Source of the DNA: Bifidobacterium breve
GTDB lineage: Bacteria; Actinomycetota; Acidimicrobiia; Acidimicrobiales; Acidimicrobilacustridaceae
Direction: 5' to 3'
DNA: 41,394 nucleotides
Assembly: GCA_945878725.1 (NCBI GenBank)
Contig: CAMCTY010000017.1
Coordinates: forward strand, 1 to 41,394
In this document: in pieces, positions 1 to 7,918 of the stretch
How positions within the stretch are numbered: the first letter of the stretch is position 1
Layout: each line of letters starts with the position of its first letter
Notes under the pieces: generated by a model
The model's database searches: none
What the model was told of the DNA's origin: nothing
Seen by the model: the letters and a program-made list of their open reading frames with translations, nothing else
Position numbers and translations under genes: made by a program

Positions 1-420
1 ATCGTCCTCGTCGGCGTGCAGGGTGGGCTTGTCGGTCCAGTGACGCATCGGCTTGGCGAAGCCGGCACGCTGCGTTTCGGATTGCTCGCGAACGCTGCGG
101 GTCTGGGACTGCTGTCGATTGATTTCGGTTGGTACGGCCTTGTGGCCTCTTTGCTGTTGCTTACCGTCGGTCAGGGTCTACTCACACCGACGCTGTCGTC
201 GGCCATTGCCGGTCGTGCGGGACGTCAGACCGGTCAGTGGTTGGGATGGCAGCAGTCTGCCGGTGGCCTTGCGCGGGTCGTTGGCCCGATTGTGGCGGGC
301 TCATTGTTCCAATTCATTGGCGTCGGTGCGCCCTATGCGCTGGGGGCGGCGCTGGCGTTGCTCGCTCTTTTGCTGCTTCCTTCGGGCCCCAAACGGGCAA
401 AGCCGGTTACCGCGGGGTAA
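1..420 (+). CDS. MFS transporter, C-terminal fragment
   Basis: The reading frame is open from the first base, so the gene starts upstream of the window and only the last 139 codons are seen. The sequence is strongly hydrophobic and Gly/Ala/Leu-rich, with about four membrane segments and short basic loops. The segment around residues 62-95 (ending in a Gly-rich helix before a Gln-Gln-Ser-Ala-Gly-Gly turn) resembles the second half of drug-efflux type major facilitator transporters. It ends in a short basic cytoplasmic tail. Substrate cannot be told from this fragment. It lies 60 bp upstream of an acyl-CoA dehydrogenase on the same strand; whether they share a transcript is unclear. Confidence 0.75.
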   Translation: MVLVGVQGGLVGPVTHRLGEAGTLRFGLLANAAGLGLLSIDFGWYGLVASLLLLTVGQGLLTPTLSSAIAGRAGRQTGQWLGWQQSAGGLARVVGPIVAGSLFQFIGVGAPYALGAALALLALLLLPSGPKRAKPVTAG

Positions 421-480
421 CTTGGGGAAATCCCCCGTCCGGTGGCACGTGTCCCGGCTTGTTTCCGATGAGGTTCACCA

Positions 481-1698
481 ATGTCCGATTACAGCCTTGA
501 TCTGAATGACGATCAGCAGACGCTCGTCGACTGGGTCCACACCTTCGCCGCCGATGTCATTCGTCCGGCCGCTGAAGAATGGGACGAACGCGAAGAGTTC
601 CCGTGGCCCATCGTGCAGGAAGCGGCGAACATCGGTCTCTACGGCTGGGAGTTCATGGCCGCGAATCTCTCCGATCCGACCGGTCTGTCGATCGTGCTCG
701 CCATCGAAGAACTGTTCTGGGGCGACGCCGGCATCGGCCTTGCGATCTTCGGCTCCGGCCTCGCCGCCGCCGGCATCAGCGGTAACGGAACTCCCGAGCA
801 GGTCATGGAATGGGTGCCGCAGTGCTACGGCACCGCGGACAAGGTCCAGCTCGGTGCGTTCTGTGTGAGCGAACCCGATGCTGGTTCCGACGTGTCGTCG
901 TTGCGCACACGCGCCGTGTACGACGAAGCAACTGACGAATGGGTGCTCAACGGCACGAAAGCCTGGATCACCAACGGTGGCATCGCCGACATCCATGTCG
1001 TCGTCGCCGCGGTTGATCCGGCCCTCAAGGGTCGTGGTCAGGCCAGCTTCGTCGTGCCGCCCGGCACCAAGGGTCTTTCGATGGGCCAGAAGTACAAGAA
1101 GCACGGCATCAAGGCATCGCACACATCCGAGGTTGTTCTCGAAGATGTTCGCGTTCCTGGTCGTTGCCTTCTCGGTGGCAAAGAGAAGCTCGACGAGAAA
1201 CTCGCCCGCGGTCGCGAGGCCGGCAAGACCGGACAGAAGCAGCCGGCAATGGCGACCTTCGAGGCGACCCGCCCGGCCGTCGGTGCACAGGCGCTTGGTG
1301 TGGCCCGCGCGGCCTACGAGTACTCACTCGCCTATGCGAAGGAACGTATGGCGTTCGGCCGTCCGATCATCATGAACCAGGCGATTGCGTTCAAGCTCGC
1401 CGACATGAAGATGGAGATCGATGCGGCTCGTCTGCTCGTTCATCGTGCCGCATGGATGGCCGCAACTCGTAAAGAGTTCAAGAACGGCGAAGGCTCAATG
1501 TCGAAGCTCAAGGCCGCCGAAGTAGCAGTGTGGGTGACCGAGCAGGCCATCCAGATTCTTGGTGGTTACGGCTACACCCGTGAGTATCCGGTGGAGCGTT
1601 GGCACCGTGATGCCAAGATCTTCACGATCTTCGAAGGCACCTCCGAGATCCAGCGCCTGGTCATCAGCCGCAACATCTCGGGTCTTCGCATCGAATAG
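481..1698 (+). CDS. acyl-CoA dehydrogenase (FadE-type)
   Basis: This 405-aa flavoprotein would catalyse alpha,beta-dehydrogenation of an acyl-CoA thioester and pass electrons to ETF. The family order is visible: an N-terminal helical domain, a middle beta domain with the FAD-binding stretch F-C-V-S-E-P-D-A-G-S-D near residue 125 and W-I-T-N-G near 160, and a C-terminal helical domain ending in I-F-E-G-T-S-E-I-Q, whose Glu385 is at the catalytic-base position of the classical enzymes. The ATG at 481 follows a TGAGGT ribosome site with good spacing. The downstream DUF35 and thiolase genes suggest a shared degradation pathway. Chain length and substrate are not predictable. An insertion of Lys/Glu/Gly-rich residues near 235-260 is slightly longer than in short-chain enzymes. 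Confidence 0.95.
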   Translation: MSDYSLDLNDDQQTLVDWVHTFAADVIRPAAEEWDEREEFPWPIVQEAANIGLYGWEFMAANLSDPTGLSIVLAIEELFWGDAGIGLAIFGSGLAAAGISGNGTPEQVMEWVPQCYGTADKVQLGAFCVSEPDAGSDVSSLRTRAVYDEATDEWVLNGTKAWITNGGIADIHVVVAAVDPALKGRGQASFVVPPGTKGLSMGQKYKKHGIKASHTSEVVLEDVRVPGRCLLGGKEKLDEKLARGREAGKTGQKQPAMATFEATRPAVGAQALGVARAAYEYSLAYAKERMAFGRPIIMNQAIAFKLADMKMEIDAARLLVHRAAWMAATRKEFKNGEGSMSKLKAAEVAVWVTEQAIQILGGYGYTREYPVERWHRDAKIFTIFEGTSEIQRLVISRNISGLRIE

Positions 1699-1711
1699 AT
1701 CCCGCTTCACC

Positions 1712-1747
1712 TGTGTCCTGTCGGACCGATGCCGGACACGGATTTTT
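1712..1747 (+). terminator. stem-loop with T-run after the acyl-CoA dehydrogenase
   Basis: The arms GTGTCC (1713-1718) and GGACAC (1734-1739) are followed by a run of five T at 1743-1747. It sits 14 bp after the stop codon, so it is a plausible Rho-independent terminator. The loop is long (15 nt), which lowers confidence. Confidence 0.45.
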
Positions 1748-1859
1748 CGTGTCGAAAGAGTCGCATCGGCTTTTCTGACGGGCGCAGTTTCGGCGGGGCG
1801 GATCGGTTGTCGTACGCTGGCAGTTGTTATCCGGCGAACGTCGCCGGAAAGGGGGACCC

Positions 1860-2252
1860 GTGGCTGACCAGATTCCGCTGGTTGACTACCTGGTGCTCGG
1901 CGATTCGCCGCACCTCGTGGCCAACGAGTGCACCAACTGTGGTGCGCGCTATTTCGACCGTCGCAATGCCTGTGCCTCGTGCAGCGGCCTGACGTTCACG
2001 AAGGCCGACATCGTCACTGATGGCGAAGTGCGTGCGTTCACCATCGTTACCCCTTGGATGCCCGGCACGGCACCCTACGTACCTGCGGTGATCGACTGCG
2101 GCGGCACAAGCGTGCGCGCCAACATCGTCAACACCGAGCCCGATGATCAACACGTCACACTGGGCATGAAAGTTCGACTGACCACGTTCCCGATCGGGAC
2201 CGACACCGCCGGAACCGAAGCCGTTGGTTACGGCTTCGAGCCGGCCAACTAG
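1860..2252 (+). CDS. Zn-ribbon OB-fold protein (DUF35), thiolase partner
   Basis: This is a 130-aa protein with an N-terminal rubredoxin-like zinc ribbon (Cys24-x2-Cys27 and Cys38-x2-Cys41) followed by an OB-fold. This is the DUF35 / DUF35_N architecture. Family members of this kind bind acyl-CoA and form complexes with SCP-x/Ltp2-type thiolases or aldolases, as ChsH2-Ltp2 does in steroid side-chain degradation. The GTG at 1860 is chosen because a strong purine-rich GGAAAGGGGG ribosome site ends 4 nt before it; an in-frame TTG at 1824 has none. The thiolase gene starts 11 bp after its stop, which fits a functional pair. Confidence 0.9.
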   Translation: MADQIPLVDYLVLGDSPHLVANECTNCGARYFDRRNACASCSGLTFTKADIVTDGEVRAFTIVTPWMPGTAPYVPAVIDCGGTSVRANIVNTEPDDQHVTLGMKVRLTTFPIGTDTAGTEAVGYGFEPAN

Positions 2253-2263
2253 AGGAGATTCAC

Positions 2264-3469
2264 ATGGCAAACGATGACATCTGGATCCTCGGGATCAACA
2301 TGACCAAGTTCGGGAAACACCCGAACGAAGATGTAGTCGACCTCGCATCCGAAGCGGCCCTGGCCGCTCTCGCCGATGCTGGCGTCACGATGGCCGACAT
2401 GGGCGTTCTCGCCGCCGGCAACCTCATGGGAGCTGCCGCCGGTATTGGTCAGCAACTTCAGAAGCAGATCGGCCAGACCGGTATTCCGGTGTTCAACGTC
2501 GCCAACGCGTGTGCCACCGGCGCAACTGCGATTCGCACGGTGATCATGGCCATCAAGTCCGGTGAATGCGACATGGGTCTGGCCGTCGGAGTCGAGAAGC
2601 TCTCCGGCGCAGGCATGCTCGGCGCAGGTATGGGTGCAGCAGCATCCGACGAATGGACGCCCTCGGGTCGCTTCGGCGCCGTCAGCGGCCTCGAAGGCAA
2701 GCTCGGCACCGACATGATGCCCGGCGTGTTCGCTCAGGTCGGCATGGAATACGGCCACAAGTACGGCGGCACGAGCTTCGAGCTCTTCGCTCGCATTTCT
2801 GCGAAGAACCACAGCAACTCGACGCTCAATCCGCTGGCCGCGATCCAGAAGGATATGACGTTCGAGCAGATCATGGCTGAGCCGATGATCGCGTACCCGA
2901 ACACGCGAGCAATGTGCTCCGCCAACAGCGATGGCGCTGCCGCCGCGGTGCTCATTTCGGGCGAGAAGCTCCGCACGCTGTCGAAGGAACAACAGCGTCG
3001 GGCCGTCAAGGTTTCGGCGTCGGTCCTCACCTCGGATCCGTACGAAGAGGGTTGCCAGATCCTTCCGAACGTCAACACGCTCACGCGTAACGCCGCCCGT
3101 CAGGCTTACGAGCTTGCCGGTATCGGTCCGGAAGATCTCGACCTTGTTGAACTGCACGATTGTTTCGCCACCGCGGAACTTGTGCATTACGACAATCTGA
3201 TGCTCTGCCCCGAAGGCGGCGCCGTCGACTTCTTTGAATCGGGCGCACCCTTCCGCACTGGTTCGACACCGGTGAACGTGTCCGGTGGTCTCGAGTCCAA
3301 GGGTCATCCGATCGCCGCAACTGGCATCGCCAACATCTGGGAGATCTGTCATCACCTCCGTGGTGAAGCTGGTCCCCGCCAGATCGAAGGAGCGAAGGTG
3401 GGCCTGGCCCACGTCATCGGCCTCGGTTCGGCATGCGGTGTGCACATTTTGGAGAAGTCCGGCCTCTGA
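2264..3469 (+). CDS. SCP-x-type thiolase / lipid-transfer thiolase
   Basis: This 401-aa thiolase-superfamily protein would cleave a 3-oxoacyl-CoA or carry out a related (retro-)aldol cleavage together with the DUF35 protein. The nucleophile Cys83 lies in N-A-C-A-T-G. The H-D-C-F motif (about residue 303), typical of SCP2/SCP-x thiolases, replaces the N-E-A-F of degradative thiolases. His348 is in G-H-P and Cys391 in G-S-A-C-G. The ATG has a GAGGAG ribosome site that overlaps the stop of the preceding gene, so the two are likely coupled. It is most similar in kind to thiolases used in sterol or branched-chain degradation, but the substrate is unknown. A long minus-strand frame across this gene is a coding shadow. 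Confidence 0.93.
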   Translation: MANDDIWILGINMTKFGKHPNEDVVDLASEAALAALADAGVTMADMGVLAAGNLMGAAAGIGQQLQKQIGQTGIPVFNVANACATGATAIRTVIMAIKSGECDMGLAVGVEKLSGAGMLGAGMGAAASDEWTPSGRFGAVSGLEGKLGTDMMPGVFAQVGMEYGHKYGGTSFELFARISAKNHSNSTLNPLAAIQKDMTFEQIMAEPMIAYPNTRAMCSANSDGAAAAVLISGEKLRTLSKEQQRRAVKVSASVLTSDPYEEGCQILPNVNTLTRNAARQAYELAGIGPEDLDLVELHDCFATAELVHYDNLMLCPEGGAVDFFESGAPFRTGSTPVNVSGGLESKGHPIAATGIANIWEICHHLRGEAGPRQIEGAKVGLAHVIGLGSACGVHILEKSGL

Positions 3470-3480
3470 TTTCCGATTCC

Positions 3481-3515
3481 AGTGTCCGAGCCTGCCGTCA
3501 TTAGGCTCGGACACT
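3481..3515. terminator. perfect 13-bp inverted repeat between thiolase and tetR
   Basis: AGTGTCCGAGCCT (3481-3493) and its exact reverse complement (3503-3515) flank a 9-nt loop. It begins 11 bp after the thiolase stop and ends 15 bp before the TetR start. There is no T-run. It could be a terminator of the kind common in high-GC actinobacteria, or the operator of the adjacent TetR regulator. Confidence 0.6.
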
Positions 3516-3530
3516 GATGAGGATCACTCA

Positions 3531-4118
3531 GTGAGTTCGCGCCTTCCGGCCGTAGAACGTCGTCAGCAACTGCTCGATACAGCGCTGGCGACGTTTGCGC
3601 GTCTGGGCTTCCATGATGCGTCGATGAACGACATCGCCGACGCGGCTGGTGTCACCAAACCAGTCCTCTACCAACACTTCAGTTCGAAGCGGGAACTCTT
3701 TCTCGAACTTCTCGGTGATGTCGGAGGCCGATTGCGATCAGCAGTGCGCGATGCGGCTTCGGCGGCAGACGGACCGCGCAAGCAGGTCGAAGCCGGTTTC
3801 GCGGCTTGGTTCCGATGGGTCGACGACAACCGAGATGGATTTGCCGTGCTGTTCGACAGTGAGGTCCGGCGCGATCCGGAGTTCGCGGAACTTGCTGCAA
3901 AGGCCCAGCGACAGATGGCCGACAGCGTTGCCGAGTTCATCGTCGCCGACGGACTGACCCCCGAACGACGGCGTCTGCTTGCCTACGGCATTGTTGGTTT
4001 GGGCGAGAACACCTGTCGGCGTTGGCTCGAGAAGGAGATCGATCTCGATGCCGATGAGCTGGCGGCGCAGATCGCGGGGTTGGCATGGTCCGGCCTGCGC
4101 GGCGTTAACCCCGCCTGA
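3531..4118 (+). CDS. TetR/AcrR family transcriptional regulator
   Basis: This is a 195-aa regulator. Residues about 5-60 form the TetR helix-turn-helix: the pattern L-D-T-A-L...F-A-R-L-G-F, then N-D-I-A-D-A-A-G-V, then L-Y-Q-H-F-S-S-K matches the family closely. The remaining helical part is the ligand-binding and dimerisation domain. The start is taken at GTG 3531, preceded by GAGGAT; the same frame is open upstream but that part overlaps the thiolase and is not TetR-like. Its place directly after the acyl-CoA dehydrogenase/DUF35/thiolase set suggests that it controls that set, perhaps in response to an acyl-CoA. That role is inference. Confidence 0.92.
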   Translation: MSSRLPAVERRQQLLDTALATFARLGFHDASMNDIADAAGVTKPVLYQHFSSKRELFLELLGDVGGRLRSAVRDAASAADGPRKQVEAGFAAWFRWVDDNRDGFAVLFDSEVRRDPEFAELAAKAQRQMADSVAEFIVADGLTPERRRLLAYGIVGLGENTCRRWLEKEIDLDADELAAQIAGLAWSGLRGVNPA

Positions 4119-4133
4119 GCCCAACGTTTCTGA

Positions 4134-4421
4134 CTAAATGCCGTTCTCGCGGTCTTCGCGTTCAGCGGCCTTGACTGCATAACCGGCGACGATTGCAGGG
4201 GCGAGCAGTACTGAACCGATGGCCATGGTGATCACGATGATCGTCACCACGCCTGAGGTGAAGCCGTCAAAAAATCCGATGAAGAACGCGATGATGGCGA
4301 TCAGGTAGAGCGAGTACCCAGTGCGCTGAGCGAGGCTCGCAGCACGGGCGATCTTCGCCCGCTTGATGCGCACGAGATCGATCTTCGGTTGGTCGGGAGT
4401 GGTCGTCGGTTCGTCGGTCAC
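4134..4421 (-). CDS. small two-helix membrane protein
   Basis: This is a 95-aa protein of no recognised family. An acidic, Pro/Thr-rich N-terminus (1-17) and a basic stretch (about 18-32) precede two predicted membrane helices (about 36-55 and 59-82), then a charged tail. The GTG start at 4421 overlaps the stop of the upstream glycosyltransferase by 4 nt (GTGA), so translation is probably coupled. It may be a membrane partner of the glycosyltransferase or simply co-transcribed. It converges with the TetR gene across a 15-bp gap that holds no evident terminator. Confidence 0.75.
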   Translation of the reverse strand: MTDEPTTTPDQPKIDLVRIKRAKIARAASLAQRTGYSLYLIAIIAFFIGFFDGFTSGVVTIIVITMAIGSVLLAPAIVAGYAVKAAEREDRENGI

Positions 4422-5518
4422 GGCAACCAGCCTGCCTCATCGAGAAGGGTGCGAAGTGCGACTCGCATCGCGTCGGTTGAAAGATAGCGAATGGCGATGG
4501 CCCGATTGCGATCAAGCATCGTGGCGTCCGGAGTCGCGAACCACTGGCGCAGCGCCTCGACGTCGTCCAGATCGAACCACTCGAAACCAAGTGCTCGGAG
4601 TTCTTCCGCAACGGGATAGTGCGAAACGACGGCGGGTTTCATGTGGATGGCCGCCTCGATCGGTGGATTTCCGAATCCTTCCCATGTCGAGGGGAAAACC
4701 ACCAGATCGGCTGCGGCATAGAGATCGCCAGCGGATGAGGCGGCGGCGTGGGTGACCTTGAGGCCGTCCCGACGGGCGTCGGCGATGAGTTCGTCGAGCG
4801 TGTCTGCGTAATCCTCCTCGGCCGGGCCGGTGAGCCAGTAGGTGGCATCGAGTTCCGTAGCGAGAGCCAAGGCGGCATGGATGTTCTTACGCTCAATCGC
4901 CCGAACAGGATGGACCATCACGAGTTTGTCGTCGGAGAATCCAAGACGACGACGTTCACCTAGTCGGTCCCCGGTGGCGGCTGCGACGTCGAACCCATTA
5001 CGAATGGTGATGGCCGTGAAGCCGCGCTCGATCAATTGATCGCGAGTGAGATCGTTGATCGCCACATGCCGCCAGTTATCGACGGAGGCAGTATCAGCAA
5101 TCGGAAGTTCGTCGACTGCGGCGTATCTGTCACGTTGCCAGGCTGGATCGTGATGGTGCCAGATCGTTGGAAGTCCGCAACGGGCGCGGGCAATGGCGCG
5201 TGCAGCCGGTAGGTTCATCGGAATGGTGCCGAGATTCTCCACGATTACGAGGTCAACGTCGTCAAGAATCGCTTTGAGCGTTTCGGTGAGAGCATCGATA
5301 TCTGCGGCCGACGCGGCAAGTGGACCGATGACTGAATCGATCCCGTCGGGCCAGCGCCCGATGGCCAGATCGGGGACGATCGTGTCGGCGGAACCTTCGC
5401 CGGCCACTGTCATAACGTCGAAACCCAAACCAACAAGCGCGTCGACCCAAGTCGCGGCAACGACCGAGACGCCGTCGGTTCCACCGAGTCGAAACGAAAG
5501 AACAGCACACGTGGGCAT
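4418..5518 (-). CDS. glycosyltransferase, GT4 / GT-B fold
   Basis: This 366-aa enzyme would transfer a sugar from a nucleotide donor. The N-terminal Rossmann half carries the G-G-T-D-G-V-S motif (12-18) typical of GT4-like acceptor loops. The C-terminal half has the donor-site E-x7-E motif (Glu280 and Glu288, in W-E-G-F-G-N-P-P-I-E), and H-P-V-R-A-I-E-R-K-N near 203-212 starts the second domain. The ATG at 5518 was chosen over an in-frame GTG at 5524; neither has a clear ribosome site, so the mRNA may be leaderless. The gene is divergent from a GH63-like hydrolase 21 bp away, suggesting synthesis and breakdown of the same glycoside. Acceptor and donor are not known. Confidence 0.88.
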   Translation of the reverse strand: MPTCAVLSFRLGGTDGVSVVAATWVDALVGLGFDVMTVAGEGSADTIVPDLAIGRWPDGIDSVIGPLAASAADIDALTETLKAILDDVDLVIVENLGTIPMNLPAARAIARARCGLPTIWHHHDPAWQRDRYAAVDELPIADTASVDNWRHVAINDLTRDQLIERGFTAITIRNGFDVAAATGDRLGERRRLGFSDDKLVMVHPVRAIERKNIHAALALATELDATYWLTGPAEEDYADTLDELIADARRDGLKVTHAAASSAGDLYAAADLVVFPSTWEGFGNPPIEAAIHMKPAVVSHYPVAEELRALGFEWFDLDDVEALRQWFATPDATMLDRNRAIAIRYLSTDAMRVALRTLLDEAGWLP

Positions 5519-5539
5519 GAGCACCGGAGGGGATCGTCG

Positions 5540-6718
5540 ATGAGCGGGGACGGGATCACGCTACCGTCAGCGAGTCGAGTCGTCGCGGGGGCACGCACGG
5601 TGCTGGAATCAAACTGGCGTATTGAGGGGTACACCGTGCCCAACGGTGCCGTGTATCCGTTCCAGTGGCTTTGGGACTCGTGTTTCCATGCAATTACCTG
5701 GGCGGCGCTCGATGTGCCCGATCGAGCGCGCCGTGAATTGAGCCATCTCTTTCGCACCCAGTCGGAACTCGGCTTTGTTCCGCATGTTGATTACGAGACC
5801 GATCCGAAGCATCACGCCAAGTTTTGGGGTCGCAAAGGCCACTCGTCGATCACTCAACCTCCGATGTTCGGTCATGCGATCGCCGAACTGTCGTGGCGCG
5901 GAGTGTTCATCGACGATCTTGTTGAGCCGGCGACGCGCGGTCTCAACTTTCTGCTCGATGAGCGGGCCCGCATCGATGGTCTCGTCGCTCTGTGCCATCC
6001 ATGGGAGAGCGGTGGTGACGATTGCCCGCGCTGGGATCACTGGTGCCCCGGGGGCTGGGACGCCGGCCGTTGGTTCGACATCAAAGGAGAACTCGTCGGC
6101 ACTGTTGAGCACGCAGTCGACGGTTCACCAATCTCGAATCCGTCGTTCCACGTAGCAAGTTGTGGGTTCAATGCGCTCGTTGCATTCAACGCGCGGGAAC
6201 TGGCCGGCGTGACTGGTGATGACGAGTTACGGAGAAAAGCCGACGCGCTCGTGACAACACTCGCGACCCGCTGGGACGCGTCGCTCGCAACCTGGGTCGA
6301 TGCCGGAGACTCAGCGGCGACATCCGGACGGATCCGCACGCTCGATGCCCTGTTACCTGTTCTCGTTGATCCGAATCGGACCGCGGTGGATGCGGCATTC
6401 GCTCAGATGCTCGATCCCACGGCATTCGGCGGAGCTTGCGGGCCAGCCGGTGTGCACAAAGCGGAACCCTCGTACCAACAGCGCACGTACTGGCGCGGGC
6501 CGGCTTGGCCGCAATTGACCTATCTGATGTGGGTTGCCGCGTGTCGACAGAACCGGCCGAAAGCACAGGAGCGACTCGGCAACATGCTCATCGGTGGGGC
6601 AACGGTTTCGCACTGGGCTGAGTATTGGGATGCCGACGACGGAACCGGCCTCGGTGCGGCGCCGCAATCATGGGCGACACTTGCCGCAGTGGTTGCCCTC
6701 GATCAGGACGAATACTGA
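5540..6718 (+). CDS. GH63-like glycosidase, (alpha/alpha)6 barrel; resembles glucosylglycerate hydrolases
   Basis: This 392-aa glycoside hydrolase has a six-hairpin fold. Visible family motifs are Y-P-F-Q-W-L-W-D-S near residue 39-47, I-T-Q-P-P near 104-108, H-P-W-E-S-G-G-D-D-C-P-R-W-D at 153-166 (the acidic residues here hold the likely general acid), Y-W-R-G-P-A-W near 320, and A-E-Y-W near the C-terminus with the likely second catalytic Glu. These match, from memory, the mycobacterial glucosylglycerate hydrolase group, though this protein is about 50 residues shorter. The ATG is preceded by GGAGGGGA. There is no signal peptide, so it should act in the cytoplasm, perhaps on a compatible-solute glycoside. 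The exact substrate is inferred, not shown. Confidence 0.82.
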   Translation: MSGDGITLPSASRVVAGARTVLESNWRIEGYTVPNGAVYPFQWLWDSCFHAITWAALDVPDRARRELSHLFRTQSELGFVPHVDYETDPKHHAKFWGRKGHSSITQPPMFGHAIAELSWRGVFIDDLVEPATRGLNFLLDERARIDGLVALCHPWESGGDDCPRWDHWCPGGWDAGRWFDIKGELVGTVEHAVDGSPISNPSFHVASCGFNALVAFNARELAGVTGDDELRRKADALVTTLATRWDASLATWVDAGDSAATSGRIRTLDALLPVLVDPNRTAVDAAFAQMLDPTAFGGACGPAGVHKAEPSYQQRTYWRGPAWPQLTYLMWVAACRQNRPKAQERLGNMLIGGATVSHWAEYWDADDGTGLGAAPQSWATLAAVVALDQDEY

Positions 6719-6737
6719 ACGTCGGAGAAGCGCAGGT

Positions 6738-7184
6738 TCAGGACGCTCGGTCGAGCGAATCGCCATCTTGAGCAGGGGCCTCGGACGGCTGTATCCGTTC
6801 GGCGATGATGCGTACCGATCCGAAACCAGGAGTGGCTGGTTTCGCCGACGCTTCGATTCGGACTGGCGGCGTGTTCGGCTGGAATGATGGGTCGAGAATG
6901 GTGCCGGTTATGCGCACCTCGCCGGTGAGATCACGGGTGAGGGCGAGATGGTTGCGAGGATCGGGGACTACCTCGACGATTGACCACAGTGCAGCATCGG
7001 CGCCGACGGGCAACTTATTTGTGTCTTTGTTGTTCGTGGTCTTGGTCGACGACTTGGGCGGCGTCGCCTCGCTCAGGACCTGTGTTTCTGGAGTGATTGC
7101 GTCCGCCGCGTCTTTTCGCCGTGTTGCGACGAGGGCGATGACGATGAAGAACGCGAGCAAGAGGGCAGCGATCACAAGCACCAT
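6738..7184 (-). CDS. membrane-anchored hypothetical protein
   Basis: This is a 148-aa protein of no recognised family. One N-terminal membrane helix (about 2-21) is followed by Arg-Arg-Lys, then a Ser/Thr/Lys-rich linker (about 40-60), and a small beta-rich domain (about 63-135) with repeated V-R-I pairs. Because positive charges follow the helix, the domain may face either side; an outside location is not assured. The start is ATG 7184; an in-frame TTG at 7190 is possible. It lies 125 bp downstream of the lipoprotein gene on the same strand and may belong to that unit. It ends 19 bp from the stop of the GH63-like gene. Confidence 0.65.
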   Translation of the reverse strand: MVLVIAALLLAFFIVIALVATRRKDAADAITPETQVLSEATPPKSSTKTTNNKDTNKLPVGADAALWSIVEVVPDPRNHLALTRDLTGEVRITGTILDPSFQPNTPPVRIEASAKPATPGFGSVRIIAERIQPSEAPAQDGDSLDRAS

Positions 7185-7254
7185 GGCCAAAAACTAGAAC
7201 CCGCTGATGTCCGACAGGTGGACCCCTTTTCGAAACCCGCGTTTTCGAATCCAG

Positions 7255-7272
7255 CGCTGCACTCGCGCAGCG
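7255..7272 (-). terminator. hairpin downstream of the lipoprotein gene
   Basis: CGCTGC (7255-7260) and GCAGCG (7267-7272) can pair around a 6-nt loop, 38 bp after the stop of the minus-strand lipoprotein gene. A second imperfect palindrome built on TTCGAAA/TTTTCGAA follows at about 7229-7248. No T-run is present. It may be a weak terminator between this gene and the anchored protein. Confidence 0.3.
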
Positions 7273-7309
7273 TCGGTGTCGGAGGCTCAGGGTGACGTGA
7301 TTGCCAGGG

Positions 7310-7918
7310 TCAGCGCTTGGCTTCGCGCACGGTGCCCACGAGCTTTGCTTTCGGGTCGAGAACGGTGCAGCCAATCTGCTGATTGCCCATGGCGAGTTGA
7401 TCGGCCCGCGGCAGGATCCAGCCCATCTCGAGCGTCGAGGTCTGATACGGAATTCCGATGTAGGTGCCGAAGGCCTCCGGGCAAAGGCGTTTGGCAGCAA
7501 GAACGAGTTCCCCGTTCGATGGAACTGGGGAGGAAGGAAGTCCGGCGTTGACCGACGCAACGATCTCGTACTGATGGGGGAGGTTGCAGTCGAGACGGAG
7601 GATGACTTGCCGGTCACCCTTTGGGGTGCCATCAACACCAGGAAGGGCGCGCGTTGTCACGGCCTTTCCGTGGACAATCGCGCGCAGGTCGACGCACTCG
7701 CCGACGATCGGTGCGTAGACGAAGTACTGACGGCCGATACCGGATTCCGGTTCCAGCGTCGTGGTTGTTTCGGCGGCCGGGGCGCCCGTGGTCGTTGTGG
7801 TGACCGTGAGCCGTGGCGTTGACCCCGACTTCGTCGAGCCGCAGGCCGCAACGCCGAGCGCCAGAGCGGTTATGACGACGAGAGCCAAGAGGTTTGATCG
7901 GCGAGGGTGTTTATGCAT
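7310..7918 (-). CDS. lipoprotein with septum-formation-like domain
   Basis: This is a 202-aa exported lipoprotein. A basic N-terminus and hydrophobic helix lead to the lipobox L-G-V-A-A-C with lipid-carrying Cys26. A Thr-rich linker (about 38-55) follows, then a domain with four cysteines (75, 111, 146, 184). The pattern G-E-C-V-D, then L-D-C-N-L-P-H-Q-Y-E, then L-C-P-E-A-F-G-T-Y-I-G matches the actinobacterial 'septum formation' domain (PF13845 type). The ATG at 7918 shares one base with the stop of the sortase gene (TGATG), so the two are coupled. A longer frame upstream exists but only overlaps the sortase. The function of this domain is poorly understood. Confidence 0.82.
   Translation of the reverse strand: MHKHPRRSNLLALVVITALALGVAACGSTKSGSTPRLTVTTTTTGAPAAETTTTLEPESGIGRQYFVYAPIVGECVDLRAIVHGKAVTTRALPGVDGTPKGDRQVILRLDCNLPHQYEIVASVNAGLPSSPVPSNGELVLAAKRLCPEAFGTYIGIPYQTSTLEMGWILPRADQLAMGNQQIGCTVLDPKAKLVGTVREAKR

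Noticed and set aside
2249..3514. Long minus-strand open frame (421 codons) opposite the thiolase gene
   Set aside because: Arg/His/Asp-rich composition with no domain; it mirrors the codon bias of the real thiolase gene on the plus strand.
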